DNA from: Paenibacillus_V sp046244365
GTDB taxonomy: Bacteria; Bacillota; Bacilli; Paenibacillales; NBRC-103111
Assembly (NCBI RefSeq): GCF_046244365.1
Contig: NZ_CP176395.1
Coordinates: 6,882,001 to 6,946,000, forward strand
Reading direction: 5' to 3'
Length of the DNA: 64,000 nt
Shown: positions 32,992-42,549 of the stretch, piece by piece
How positions within the stretch are numbered: position 1 is the stretch's first letter
Layout of the letters: the number at the start of each line of letters is the position of its first letter
The notes under the pieces: generated by a model
The model's database searches: none
Told to the model about the DNA's origin: nothing
Seen by the model: only the letters and a program-made list of their open reading frames with translations
Made by a program: the position numbers and the translations under genes

Positions 32992-33942
32992 ATGATCAAT
33001 CGCGAACAATGGCACGGCACTCCGGTCGTTACCCTGGAGAACGACAAGCTGCTCGTCGCCCTATGTCCTTCGCTAGGCAACAATTTGTACCGGATGTGGG
33101 ATAAAACCGCACAGCGGGAAGTTCTCCGCGTACCGCCCGAACCGCAAGCCCTGATCGATAATCCCGGCCATTACGGAACGCCTCTGATGATGCCGCCGAA
33201 CCGGATCCGGAACGGGCGGTTCGAATATGAAGGTCAAACGTATCAGCTGGACATCAATACCCCGCAAGGGCATCATATTCACGGATTCCTCCGCAACCAC
33301 CCGTGGGAAGTAACCGCAACGGAGGACAACGGCGATACGCTGTCCGTCACATCCGTGCTCGACACGGCCGCTCATCCGGACGTACTGGCTCAGTACCCCC
33401 ACGAGGTGCGCATTGAAATGACGTACGAGCTGAGCGGAACGACGCTCGTGCAGCGCGTGCGGGCGACGAACAACAGCAAGAAGGCCGCACCATTCGGCTA
33501 CGGCGTACATACGTGGTTTCTGCTCGATAACGAACCGGCGAAATGGTCGCTTACCCTGCCTGTCGAATCGATTTGGGAGCTGAACGGCGATCTGATGCCT
33601 ACAGGCGAACGGAAGCCGCTTGGAGAATTGTCGAACATTGCCCGGGGAATAAATTTGGACGGACAAGATCTGGACACCGTCTTTCAAATCGGGGACAACC
33701 CTTGCGAGGCCATATTGTCCAAGGAAGGCTACGAAATCCGCTACCGCGGGGAGGGGCCTTTCAAGCAGTGGGTCATTTACACCAAAGGAGTCGCGGACGA
33801 AATCATTTGTTTGGAGCCATACACTTGGGTGACCAATGCGCCGAATGTGCCGCTCGATCCGGAAGTAACCGGACTTCGCGCCATCGCGCCGGGGGAAACG
33901 CTGGAGCTCAAGATAGTGATGGAGATTGCGTATCGGGGATAA
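32992..33942 (+). CDS. Aldose 1-epimerase-family protein
   Basis: The 316-residue protein has the galactose-mutarotase fold: NNLYRMWDK near the N-terminus, PNRIRNGRFEYEG (about 70), the conserved His in QGHHIHGFLRNHPW (about 91-104), another in YGVHTWFLL (about 170) and the acidic CLEPYTWVTNAPN (about 277). It likely interconverts alpha and beta anomers of a sugar. Start ATG 32992 follows AAGGGAG. It is monocistronic and ends at a hairpin shared with the convergent GH20 operon. Confidence 0.9.
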   Translation: MINREQWHGTPVVTLENDKLLVALCPSLGNNLYRMWDKTAQREVLRVPPEPQALIDNPGHYGTPLMMPPNRIRNGRFEYEGQTYQLDINTPQGHHIHGFLRNHPWEVTATEDNGDTLSVTSVLDTAAHPDVLAQYPHEVRIEMTYELSGTTLVQRVRATNNSKKAAPFGYGVHTWFLLDNEPAKWSLTLPVESIWELNGDLMPTGERKPLGELSNIARGINLDGQDLDTVFQIGDNPCEAILSKEGYEIRYRGEGPFKQWVIYTKGVADEIICLEPYTWVTNAPNVPLDPEVTGLRAIAPGETLELKIVMEIAYRG

Positions 33943-33982
33943 GGTCAGGCAAAGGTCTAGGCTTGCTGATCATAAAACAGAG

Positions 33983-34033
33983 ACAGCGGAAGATCGGAAC
34001 ATACGAAAACGTTCCGATTTCCCGCTGTTTTTA
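33983..34033. terminator. Bidirectional terminator between epimerase and GH20 genes
   Basis: ACAGCGG...ATCGGAAC pairs with GTTCCGAT...CCGCTGT, followed by TTTTT on the plus side and preceded by an A-rich tract on the other. It serves two convergent transcripts. Confidence 0.88.
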
Positions 34034-34144
34034 CGCTATAAGAAACGCCATGTCGATGACGATACATACCCCAGTTCTACTTCGCGCCCCTTATTCGGTT
34101 TATTCGGTCCTCCATGTTGGTTATATTTTTTCGTCTCAACTCTT

Positions 34145-36328
34145 CTAAAACGCATTCGCCTTCCAAGCCCCGTCCTGTACGCTGAATCGGCGGAACCGCT
34201 CCGGTCCGGTCGCCCACTCATGCTGCCTATCGATAAACCATGGCGTATAGAAAGGCCTCATGAAAACGTCGTGCAGCGCGACGAAAGCAGGCAGCGGGCG
34301 ATCCGACGCCGCCAAATGGGCGAGGAAATCGGCCAGCTCGCGCATCTTCCGCTTGGTCGCTTCCAAGCGGAGCAGCGTGGACGATTCCAGCCCCAGCTTA
34401 TCGTGCACCTCCGACACATACCGTTCCACCGGCGCAAAATCGGCCAAATGGTCAAGCAATCGTTCCGCTGCGGTCCCCAGCTCGCTCCGAAAGGCGGCTT
34501 CATCGGCATACTGTGCCTTGGCCGCGCGATCATAATGCGCATACACGTCTTCCGTCATGCGGAACCGTTTCGCCAGATGCTCATGCATGAGCACCGGCCC
34601 TTCCTGCAGCGTCAGGAAACGTCCTTCGCCTTCGTGCCGGCGTTCCTCCGCCTCCGCCGCCACGCGATCCCAAAGCTCCCTTGCCTGGCGGATTCCGGCT
34701 TCATACCGTTCCAGCTTCTCGCCGCCCAATATAAGACTGTACAGCTTCCACATCATCAGCACGTTGTCCGTCTGGTACAAGCATTTGCGAATGTCGACGC
34801 CGTTCAGTGGCGCCAAGTGGCGCAGCACGGCCCCGTCCTCGTCGCCGGTAACGCGGAAATAGTCGGCGATCGCGGTTGTCGCAAGCCCATATCGCTGAAG
34901 AGCATACGCGCGCTCGAACGTTTCGCCGGCCGCGGCTGCTTCCAGCTCCGTATATATCTTCGATGGGCCCGACCAAAGCATGCCGGCATCCGCGGCAATA
35001 AGCACGTTCATCTGCTCCTCGTGCAAGCCGTAAGCGTTCACCCATGCCGTCGTCATTCCGCCTAATGCGCCTGCGGCTTCCGCGTCGGCGAAAAGCTCCC
35101 GGTGCTTGCCGATCTGCGCCAGGTTGACGGATGCCGAATAGCACAGGTTCGTGGATGCGCAAGCGATCGTTTCGAACCCGGCTTCCGCGAATGCCTGAAG
35201 CGTATCGTACGATCCGCCCGTGTAATGCCAATCGTAGATGACGGAGCCTTGGGCGAGAGCGTCGACGGCATACCGTCTCTCATCGGCCGTCGACTTGGCG
35301 AAGTGTCCGATCAGCATGTCCCCCCAAATGCCGATTTGGCGGCCGCGGGCGTTTACGATGCTTTTGATGCGTGAGAAATGATCGACGTAAATGCCGATCT
35401 TGCCTTTCTCCTCCAGCTTCGGCTTGCAGCGCGGGCATTCGCCGAGGCTCTCGACCTCGTCGCCCCCCACGCAAACGATGTCGGCGCTGAAGCAGTCCAA
35501 AATGTCGCCGAGCAGCCTGTCGGAAAGGGCAAGCACCTCCGGCGAGCTTGCACACATCGTGTAAGGACTGGCGGTGCGAAAGTCTTTGTCGCTGCCGCAT
35601 TCGGAAAGATGATGGTATTTCTGCAAGGATAAGAGCTCGCCGCAGTGCGCCAGCAGGTTCAGCTGCGGGATCAGCTTGATATGATATGCCTGACATAAGC
35701 TGTCGAGCGAACGGGCGTCGTCGGCAGTCATCGCGCCCGGCCCGCCCAAATGCGGCTCCGAAGGAAAGTCGAAGAACGTCTCCATGTACAAGTAAAGCGC
35801 GTTCATTTTCCAGCCTGCCAACACCTGCACGAGATGCTCCATATAGTCTTTCCGGTATTCGGTCATCCCTTGCGCAAGCGCGATCTGCATCCCCCGGTGA
35901 GCCATCGTCGGCGCATCGCCGATCCGCAAACACGGGAGCTCGCTTCCGAACTGCCGCTTCAGCTGCTTGAGCGTCATCGCCCCGTACAGATAACCGGCCG
36001 GCGCGCTTGCCCATAGGTCGATGCCTTCCGTGCCGATTGCTAGCACATAGCCTTCGGGAGCTTCCGCAAACCGGCGCAAACCGCTTAACCAAACGGCGCC
36101 GTCCTCCGTTCCGCCGGGCCCCTCCCCGAACGCGCGAAGCCGAATAGCCGCCCGGCTTCCGTCGCCGGCCGCTTCGGCTTTCAGCTCCTTCGCGATCGTC
36201 GCCCATATCGGCGAATCCTCCTCGTTAAGCTCCGGCAGCGTCATACACGCGTTTTCGGTCAAACGATAGGCGCCTGTCAACCATTCTACATGCTGCGGCA
36301 TCGGCAGCAATAACAAGTTATCCTTCAT
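34145..36328 (-). CDS. GH20-family beta-N-acetylhexosaminidase-like enzyme
   Basis: The 727-residue protein has the GH20 N-terminal domain (about 1-125) and a TIM barrel. The barrel has a catalytic Asp-Glu pair in VCVGGDEVES (about 300), HRGMQIALA at the barrel start and IYDWHYTGG further on. The C-terminal 250 residues are helical. No signal peptide is present, so it probably acts on imported chitobiose-like or other beta-hexosaminide oligosaccharides. The start is ATG 36328 behind GGGAGG. It is the last gene after a binding protein, two permeases and a two-component system, 26 bases after the response regulator. Confidence 0.85.
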   Translation of the reverse strand: MKDNLLLLPMPQHVEWLTGAYRLTENACMTLPELNEEDSPIWATIAKELKAEAAGDGSRAAIRLRAFGEGPGGTEDGAVWLSGLRRFAEAPEGYVLAIGTEGIDLWASAPAGYLYGAMTLKQLKRQFGSELPCLRIGDAPTMAHRGMQIALAQGMTEYRKDYMEHLVQVLAGWKMNALYLYMETFFDFPSEPHLGGPGAMTADDARSLDSLCQAYHIKLIPQLNLLAHCGELLSLQKYHHLSECGSDKDFRTASPYTMCASSPEVLALSDRLLGDILDCFSADIVCVGGDEVESLGECPRCKPKLEEKGKIGIYVDHFSRIKSIVNARGRQIGIWGDMLIGHFAKSTADERRYAVDALAQGSVIYDWHYTGGSYDTLQAFAEAGFETIACASTNLCYSASVNLAQIGKHRELFADAEAAGALGGMTTAWVNAYGLHEEQMNVLIAADAGMLWSGPSKIYTELEAAAAGETFERAYALQRYGLATTAIADYFRVTGDEDGAVLRHLAPLNGVDIRKCLYQTDNVLMMWKLYSLILGGEKLERYEAGIRQARELWDRVAAEAEERRHEGEGRFLTLQEGPVLMHEHLAKRFRMTEDVYAHYDRAAKAQYADEAAFRSELGTAAERLLDHLADFAPVERYVSEVHDKLGLESSTLLRLEATKRKMRELADFLAHLAASDRPLPAFVALHDVFMRPFYTPWFIDRQHEWATGPERFRRFSVQDGAWKANAF

Positions 36329-36354
36329 AGCGGGTAACCTCCCGTCAAGTATGG

Positions 36355-37947
36355 TTATGACTCGAACGTCCGCCATTTCGTACGGTAATCGCTCGTACTC
36401 ATGCCGGCGTAATCTTTAAATTTTTTATAGAACCAGTCGTGTTCCCGGTACCCGACCTCAAGTGCGATTTCATACGCTTTTTTGTCGGTCGTTCGCAGCA
36501 GCTCCTTCGCCCGCTCCATGCGTACCATCAGCAAATAGTCGTTGAACGAAACTTCTTCCTCCGCCTTAAACAGGCGCCCGAGGTATGCCGCATTCATGAA
36601 AATTTGATCGCCGATACTCCGCAGGCTCAAATTGCCGCCGTACTGCTCCGATACGATTCGCTTTACTTGCTCGACCGCGGTCATGGGCTGCATGGGTTGA
36701 ACCGAAATCAAAGACCGCATCGTTTGCTCGCATTTGCATAAAGCGAACTCGTACAGCTTGTCGATCGTTCTTGCTTCCATGATGGCGCTGTAGTCGTCCA
36801 GCTCCGCATCGAAAATGCCCTGGAGCGGTCCTCCCTGCTCCCGTGCCATGCGGAACAGGTTGACCAGCAGCTCGAAGACGGCGGTTTGCACGACCTGCTT
36901 CGGCGCATCGCAATCGGCAAAACGCCGGCGCTGCGTTTCCAGGAGCGTGCCGACTTCATCGCGTTCCAGGCTTCTGACCGCTTCGACGATCGTCTGCACT
37001 TCCTGCACCTGCAGCAAGCTCTGTTTGCCGTCCTCCGCGGCAAACCGTTCCGGCGTAATAATCGAACGGCTGCCGAGCAGGAACTTGCGCTCCGCCATGT
37101 GATCCGCCGTATGGAACGATTTGACGACATCCTTCTGCGCATGCACCGTTTCGCCGACGCCGATCGTGACCGGCACCTTCGCGAATCTGTCGACGCACTC
37201 GACGATTTTCGCGCACAACGCCATCGTAGCCGGCTCGTTCCACGCCGATTCCGTACCGTGAAGCACGACGCCGTACCGGTCGTCCGCTTCTTCGAACATA
37301 TAGCCGAATCCGCTGATGACTTCCTCCATGACGTTGCGTACCGCAAAACGTTTTATTTGGATTTCTTCGTCGGTCCAGATCGAGTCGGACTCCTCCATAA
37401 AATCCATTTCGGCGATGAGGCAGCGGAACGTCTGGCTGTCCGCCACCTCAATATGCAAGAGAGCAAACTGTTCGTCTTCCTCCCGGTTTCGCAAAAAGCC
37501 GTGCACCCACTTCTTGAGCATTTGATCCCGCATCGCAGGGATGCCGAGGTACAGCTGTTTGGCCAGCAAATGTTCATGCGCGATTTCTTGTTTAACCGCT
37601 CCAAGCAGCCGGTTCACGTCGTCTCGCGAAACCGGCTTAAGCAAATAGTCTTTAACGCCATAGCTCATGCACTGCCTGATGTAATCGAACTCCTCATACC
37701 CGCTCATGACGATGACCGGTATGCGCGAGAACTCCCGCACGCGGCGTATCAGGTCGAGACCGCTCATCTCCGGCATCCGGATATCGGTAATCATCAAATC
37801 GAACGCTTGCCGCCGAAGCGCCTCCAGCGCCTCTTCGCCATCCGTCGCCTCACCGGCGATCGTGAAGCCGAGCGGCTCCCATTCCAGCAAATATTTCATC
37901 GCTTTCAGCGCACCGGGCTCGTCGTCCACCAGCAGCACCTTCAACAT
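36355..37947 (-). CDS. YesN-type AraC-family response regulator
   Basis: The 530-residue protein has a receiver domain (about 2-120; LLVDDEPGALK, phosphoacceptor Asp in DLMITDIRMPEM near 55, Lys in YLLKPVSRDD), a middle region and a C-terminal AraC HTH pair (about 425-525; LSLRSIGDQIFMNAAYLGRL, EIALEVGYREHDWFYKKFKD). Start ATG 37947 follows a GGTGGTGAG site. It lies just after its histidine kinase and between the importer and GH20 genes, so it likely activates this operon upon sensing an external glycan. Confidence 0.93.
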   Translation of the reverse strand: MLKVLLVDDEPGALKAMKYLLEWEPLGFTIAGEATDGEEALEALRRQAFDLMITDIRMPEMSGLDLIRRVREFSRIPVIVMSGYEEFDYIRQCMSYGVKDYLLKPVSRDDVNRLLGAVKQEIAHEHLLAKQLYLGIPAMRDQMLKKWVHGFLRNREEDEQFALLHIEVADSQTFRCLIAEMDFMEESDSIWTDEEIQIKRFAVRNVMEEVISGFGYMFEEADDRYGVVLHGTESAWNEPATMALCAKIVECVDRFAKVPVTIGVGETVHAQKDVVKSFHTADHMAERKFLLGSRSIITPERFAAEDGKQSLLQVQEVQTIVEAVRSLERDEVGTLLETQRRRFADCDAPKQVVQTAVFELLVNLFRMAREQGGPLQGIFDAELDDYSAIMEARTIDKLYEFALCKCEQTMRSLISVQPMQPMTAVEQVKRIVSEQYGGNLSLRSIGDQIFMNAAYLGRLFKAEEEVSFNDYLLMVRMERAKELLRTTDKKAYEIALEVGYREHDWFYKKFKDYAGMSTSDYRTKWRTFES

Positions 37948-37996
37948 GATTCTCACCACCCTCGACGGATCTGGACCATTCTTTTTGACACATTGC

Positions 37997-39769
37997 CTAC
38001 TCATCCGCCGGAAGCTCGATCGTTGCCTTGAGCCCTTCGCCCGGTTCGCTTTTCAACCGGAGCCCGTAAGCCGGGCCGTATAAATGGCCGATTCGGCGAT
38101 GAATGTTGCGCAGCCCGATACTTTTGCCTTCCGCGGAATCCGTTTCCTCGTTCATTCTTGCAGCCGTTTCGGCCAATCGTTCGGGAGACATGCCCGGTCC
38201 GTTGTCGGCCACCGTGACGCTGTACCGCTCGTCGTCCAATACTAGCGCATAGACCCGGATGTGCGTCTTCTTCTTGCTTTTCTCAAGCGCATGGACGATC
38301 GCATTTTCCACCAGGGTTTGCAGCGACAGACGCGGAACGGCGAATCTTTGCAGCTCCTTCGGCACTTCGATCCGGTAAGTCAGCCGCTCGCCGAAACGGA
38401 ACTGCTGGATGCGCAAATACGTTTCGACAATTTCGAGCTCTTCGCTGAGCCTGACGATATGGCCGCCCCGCCCGAGCACATTGCGGAAGGATTGAGCCAG
38501 CAGATAGATGATTTCAGCGTTCGCCCCGTCCCCTCTCTCCAGCAAATTGCCGCGGATGGCGTTCAGCGTATTGAACAAATAATGCGGATTGATCTGGGTT
38601 TGCAGCGCATACAGCTCGGACTCCTTCGTCTTCAGCTCTAGCTCTTTGCTATTGATTTCCGCCTCGTACATATCCTTGATCAGCTTATCCATACGCTGCA
38701 TCATGTCGTTGAATACGTGCCCGAGCTGGCTGATTTCATCGTTGCCCTTGATTTCGACTAACGACTGCAGATTGTCCGTGTTCGTCCTGCGGATTTTACT
38801 GACCAGCACCATAAGCCGCTTCGTCAGCCCTGTCGAGATCGCATACATGAGCATAACGGAAGCAAGCATCGCAGCGATAAAAAGAATGACGGCGATCCGC
38901 TGCATTTCGCTCACTTTGGAACGCAGCTCGTCGATCGGCGTCAGGTTGATGACCTTCAGGCCTCGTACGCTGGCCCGCGAACCGAGCTCTTTCATCGAGA
39001 GCAAATATTGCTTGCCCTCGTCCTTAAAGATTCCCGAATAGGAAGATACGTTCTCCAGCTGGTTATGGAACGGGTAATCGCTCAATCGCTGCTCCTGCCT
39101 GCTCCGCTCGTAATTGTCGACCACCACATGCCCGTCCGGCAGAACGATAATAAATCGCTGCTTCTCGTTCTCCTTGGCCACGAGATCGTACAGGACGAGA
39201 TCGGCCAAATCGATGGCCATGTACATTTCGCCGCCGTTCGTCTCGCTGCTCGCCTTCTGCGTCAAGCGGAACACGCCGAACCGGTAGTACATGTCCTGCC
39301 CCAAATACGTCCACGTCTTCACGAGCGGTTTATCGGAACGTTTGCCCATCTTATACCACTCGGCTTGCCGCACGGAATCGTCGATCAGCTTGACGTCCGC
39401 GAATTGAAAGGTCGGATTGTCCGTATATACCATAACTCTCAGCACGTTGCGAAGCGATGCCCGCACCCAGTTGACGGAAGGCGTGTAATGGTCCAAATAG
39501 ACTTCGTAAGAATCGAGATAGGAGTCGTATCGTTTGGTGATAAGCTCCTTCAAATCGGTGTTCGCATACTGCGCATCGACGACCTGCTCGTACGATTGCA
39601 GCATATTGTCGACGTTCTCCGCCAGCTGGGAGACCGCGTAGCCGACGTCCTCCTCCATCTTCTTGATCAGAAGATTGCTGCTGTAGCGCGTCGTCAGAAA
39701 AGTTAGCGACCCTAGCAAGATGATGGCGACCAGCGTATTGGCCATAAATATTTTCGTGCGGATTTTCAA
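37997..39769 (-). CDS. YesM-type sensor histidine kinase
   Basis: The 590-residue protein has two membrane helices (about 8-30 and 290-312) enclosing a large extracellular sensor domain. After it come a HAMP domain, the His_kinase motif QINPHYLFNTLNAI (about 388-401) and an ATPase domain with LVENAIVHALEK and VADNGPGMS. It phosphorylates the following response regulator. The start is TTG 39769 with a weak site; no better candidate was seen in frame. It lies after the binding-protein gene, so it may sense either the sugar or the loaded lipoprotein. Confidence 0.92.
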   Translation of the reverse strand: MKIRTKIFMANTLVAIILLGSLTFLTTRYSSNLLIKKMEEDVGYAVSQLAENVDNMLQSYEQVVDAQYANTDLKELITKRYDSYLDSYEVYLDHYTPSVNWVRASLRNVLRVMVYTDNPTFQFADVKLIDDSVRQAEWYKMGKRSDKPLVKTWTYLGQDMYYRFGVFRLTQKASSETNGGEMYMAIDLADLVLYDLVAKENEKQRFIIVLPDGHVVVDNYERSRQEQRLSDYPFHNQLENVSSYSGIFKDEGKQYLLSMKELGSRASVRGLKVINLTPIDELRSKVSEMQRIAVILFIAAMLASVMLMYAISTGLTKRLMVLVSKIRRTNTDNLQSLVEIKGNDEISQLGHVFNDMMQRMDKLIKDMYEAEINSKELELKTKESELYALQTQINPHYLFNTLNAIRGNLLERGDGANAEIIYLLAQSFRNVLGRGGHIVRLSEELEIVETYLRIQQFRFGERLTYRIEVPKELQRFAVPRLSLQTLVENAIVHALEKSKKKTHIRVYALVLDDERYSVTVADNGPGMSPERLAETAARMNEETDSAEGKSIGLRNIHRRIGHLYGPAYGLRLKSEPGEGLKATIELPADE

Positions 39770-39866
39770 GCGTGACCACGCCTTTCCTGCCGCCTATCGA
39801 TGCGGGTCTTATATAGAAACGCCGAACACCCTGCCGCGCGCAGGATGTCCGGTATCCGTCATTCGG

Positions 39867-41510
39867 TTATTTAACCGTCTTATTGTAGCTGTCGACATAA
39901 GTCTTCCACGTGTCGGTCCACAATTGCTCCAGCTTCTTCTGACCGCCTTTGTCGATTTCGGCGACAAGGCTCGACCATGCCTTCTCGAATTCCTCCGGGG
40001 ACTTCGCCAAAATAACCTTCGGCGTTTCCTTCACCCAGATGCCTTCGATCTTCTTGAAGATGGCGTTCACTTCCTCCGGCGCATTCAGTTGCCACAAGTA
40101 TGCGGGGATGTATTCCGGCTTCGGCAGGAAATCCGCCCACACCTTCTTGCCGTATTTCGCCAAAATGTCCTTCGTCGGCTGATCGTAGTTTTTCTGAATA
40201 AACGCTGTCGTAGTCGGCGTCGCATAGTCGCCGTCGTCAAGCTTGGCGCCGTCGCCGAAGCTGAATCGGGTGTAAATGCCGCTCGTGCCTTCCTTGACCG
40301 CATAATCGGGATCCGCCTTCACCTTGTCGATGTACTCTTGCTTGCGTACGCGCTTTCCATCGACGAGATCGTAATGCTGTCCCTCGATGCCCCAGTTGAT
40401 CAGCTTTTGCCCTTCGTCGGTAAAGAGGAAATCGATAAACTGGATGATCCGCTCCGGGTTCTTGGCATTTTTGGTAATGCCCCAGTTGTTGTTCGAGCCG
40501 CTGGCTACAACGGTGTTGGAATGATCCGCAACTTTATCGTTGAAATACACGGACAGTTTGGCGTATTGCTTGCTTGCTTTGCCCGCCGCTACAAGGGATT
40601 GCTCCGGACTGGTCAGCACCCACTGCGGCACGTAGCCGGCAAGTACGCGGCCTTGCGCAATTTTAGCGCCCATCGTTTCGTAATTCAAGCTGAAAATTTC
40701 TTTGTCGAGCATGCCGGCATTTTGCAGCTTGTTCAAAAATTTGTAGTAATCCTTCGTAAAATCGGCTGTCAGCGCCAGATGAACATTATTGGAAGCGTCG
40801 ATGTAGAAACGGCCGTGATCCGGCAAACCCGCGGCATTGATCGCCGGGTTGTTGAACGTAAGGTCGGGACCCGCTCCAGAGAACGCAACGACCTCTTGGC
40901 CGTCGACGGTCGGATGTTTGTCGTAGTACGCTTTCAGTACGTCAAACAATTGATCGAGCGTCTTGACTTCCGGATAACCGGCTTCCTTCAGCACATCGTA
41001 CTGAACGGCAAACGAGGATTGCACGTTGGCCGGCGTCTCTTGCGCGAGATTGACGTTGTACAGCGTATAAATGTGGCCGTCCTTGTCGCGCAGCAGGTCA
41101 TAAAACTTGCCGAATTTCTTCTTGATGTTCGGCCCGTATTTGTCGATCAGCGTTTCGAGCGGAATGAGCGCCCCGCCGTCGCGGTATTTCTCGGCGCGCC
41201 CGTATGTAACGACATCCGGATAATCGCCCGATGCCAGCCATATGTCGTACTTCTGCTGATCGGACGGAAGGACGGGAACGTATTCGAACTGGACGCCTGT
41301 TTTCTCCGTAAGCAGCTTGCCGATCGGCGTATCCCATTTTAATTTCGGGTCGGACGTGCTGATCGTATACTTCGCGGTTTCCTTGGCTGCATTCGCCTGG
41401 GAGCCGGCCGACGGCTGCGGAGAAGTACTTCCTTCTTCGTTCTTTCCGCAGGCAGCCAGAACGGAGGAAACGAGCACAACGGACATCGTAACGGCCAATC
41501 CTTTTTTCAT
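39867..41510 (-). CDS. Extracellular solute-binding lipoprotein, LplA-like
   Basis: The 547-residue protein has a lipoprotein signal peptide (MKKGLAVTMSVVLVSSVLAAC; lipidated Cys about 21) and a long family-1 solute-binding fold typical of partners of LplB/YtcP permeases. It would bind an oligosaccharide outside the membrane. The start is ATG 41510 behind AGAGGGTG. A 136-base gap separates it from the permease upstream, and 97 bases from the kinase downstream. Confidence 0.92.
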   Translation of the reverse strand: MKKGLAVTMSVVLVSSVLAACGKNEEGSTSPQPSAGSQANAAKETAKYTISTSDPKLKWDTPIGKLLTEKTGVQFEYVPVLPSDQQKYDIWLASGDYPDVVTYGRAEKYRDGGALIPLETLIDKYGPNIKKKFGKFYDLLRDKDGHIYTLYNVNLAQETPANVQSSFAVQYDVLKEAGYPEVKTLDQLFDVLKAYYDKHPTVDGQEVVAFSGAGPDLTFNNPAINAAGLPDHGRFYIDASNNVHLALTADFTKDYYKFLNKLQNAGMLDKEIFSLNYETMGAKIAQGRVLAGYVPQWVLTSPEQSLVAAGKASKQYAKLSVYFNDKVADHSNTVVASGSNNNWGITKNAKNPERIIQFIDFLFTDEGQKLINWGIEGQHYDLVDGKRVRKQEYIDKVKADPDYAVKEGTSGIYTRFSFGDGAKLDDGDYATPTTTAFIQKNYDQPTKDILAKYGKKVWADFLPKPEYIPAYLWQLNAPEEVNAIFKKIEGIWVKETPKVILAKSPEEFEKAWSSLVAEIDKGGQKKLEQLWTDTWKTYVDSYNKTVK

Positions 41511-41646
41511 GCATGACACCCTCTCTTATTGGAATTATATCATCGAAGCGGCAGGCCGTCTTACAACCGCACGCTTCGTCGATCGCCGCGTCTTGGCCGG
41601 CCGATCCATTCAAGCGCTTTCATAACGCAGGGAAAGAGCGAAGCTG

Positions 41647-42537
41647 CTACTCTTTCATGGATCCGACCATAATGCCCTTGATGAAAAAACGCTGCATGAA
41701 CGGGTAGACGAACAAGATCGGCAGCGTGACGATGATGGTCATCGTTGCGCGAATCGATTGCGGCGTCGTCGCCCGGAGCACCTCTTTATCGACGTAGCCG
41801 GTTGCGTTGGAGGTCACCTGCGACGTCGATTGAATCAATATTTTCATCAGCTCGTACTGCAGCAGACTTAGATTGGGCCTCGTATTGTATAAGTAATTAT
41901 CGAACCATGCGTTCCAGTGGCCTACCGACACGAACAGCGTCACCGTTGCGAGCACGGGCAAGCTGCAAGGGATCGCGATCCGGTAAAAGAGCTGCAAATC
42001 GCTCGCGCCGTCGATTTTGGCCGACTCCATCAACCCTTCCGGAAGCGAGTCGAAGTATGAACGGATTATCAGAGCGTTATAGACGCTGATCAGTCCGGGA
42101 ATGATGTACACCCAGAACGAATTCGTCATCCCTAAGCTTTTGATAAGCAAATACCCGGGAATGATACCGCCGCTCACGTACATGCTGATGATCAGAATGA
42201 AATTGAGCCACTTGCGCAAGACGTATTCCCTGCGGGACAGCGTAAAAGCTAGCATAGCCGTGCAGGCGACCGACAGAAACGTACCGGCCAGCGTCCGTAC
42301 GACCGAGCGGAGCGTCGCGCCGAGCAGGCCGTCGTTCTGAAAGACGATGAGATAATTGTTCCAAGTAAACGCGTTCGGCCACACATACACCTGCCCGCGA
42401 ATCGTGTCCATCGGATCGTTCAGCGAAACCGCGAACAGATTGAGAAACGGGTACAAGGTGGCGATGCCGAGCAACGCAAGCAGCAAATAGTTGAAGCTGT
42501 CAAACACATATCCGGCCGTTCCATACGATTTGCGCAT
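41647..42537 (-). CDS. YtcP-type carbohydrate ABC permease
   Basis: The 296-residue protein has six membrane helices, the opening LLALLGIATLYPFLNLFAVS typical for the YtcP group, and the EAA loop ESAKIDGASDLQLFYRIAIP (about 190-209). It pairs with the LplB-type permease encoded 12 bases upstream. Start ATG 42537 follows AAGGAGGG. The ATPase is not encoded here. Confidence 0.93.
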   Translation of the reverse strand: MRKSYGTAGYVFDSFNYLLLALLGIATLYPFLNLFAVSLNDPMDTIRGQVYVWPNAFTWNNYLIVFQNDGLLGATLRSVVRTLAGTFLSVACTAMLAFTLSRREYVLRKWLNFILIISMYVSGGIIPGYLLIKSLGMTNSFWVYIIPGLISVYNALIIRSYFDSLPEGLMESAKIDGASDLQLFYRIAIPCSLPVLATVTLFVSVGHWNAWFDNYLYNTRPNLSLLQYELMKILIQSTSQVTSNATGYVDKEVLRATTPQSIRATMTIIVTLPILFVYPFMQRFFIKGIMVGSMKE

Positions 42538-42549
42538 GTCCGTCCCTCC

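Noticed and set aside
39720..41342. 540-codon plus-strand frame antisense to the LplA-like gene
   Set aside because: Antisense shadow without ribosome site; composition typical of noncoding complement.
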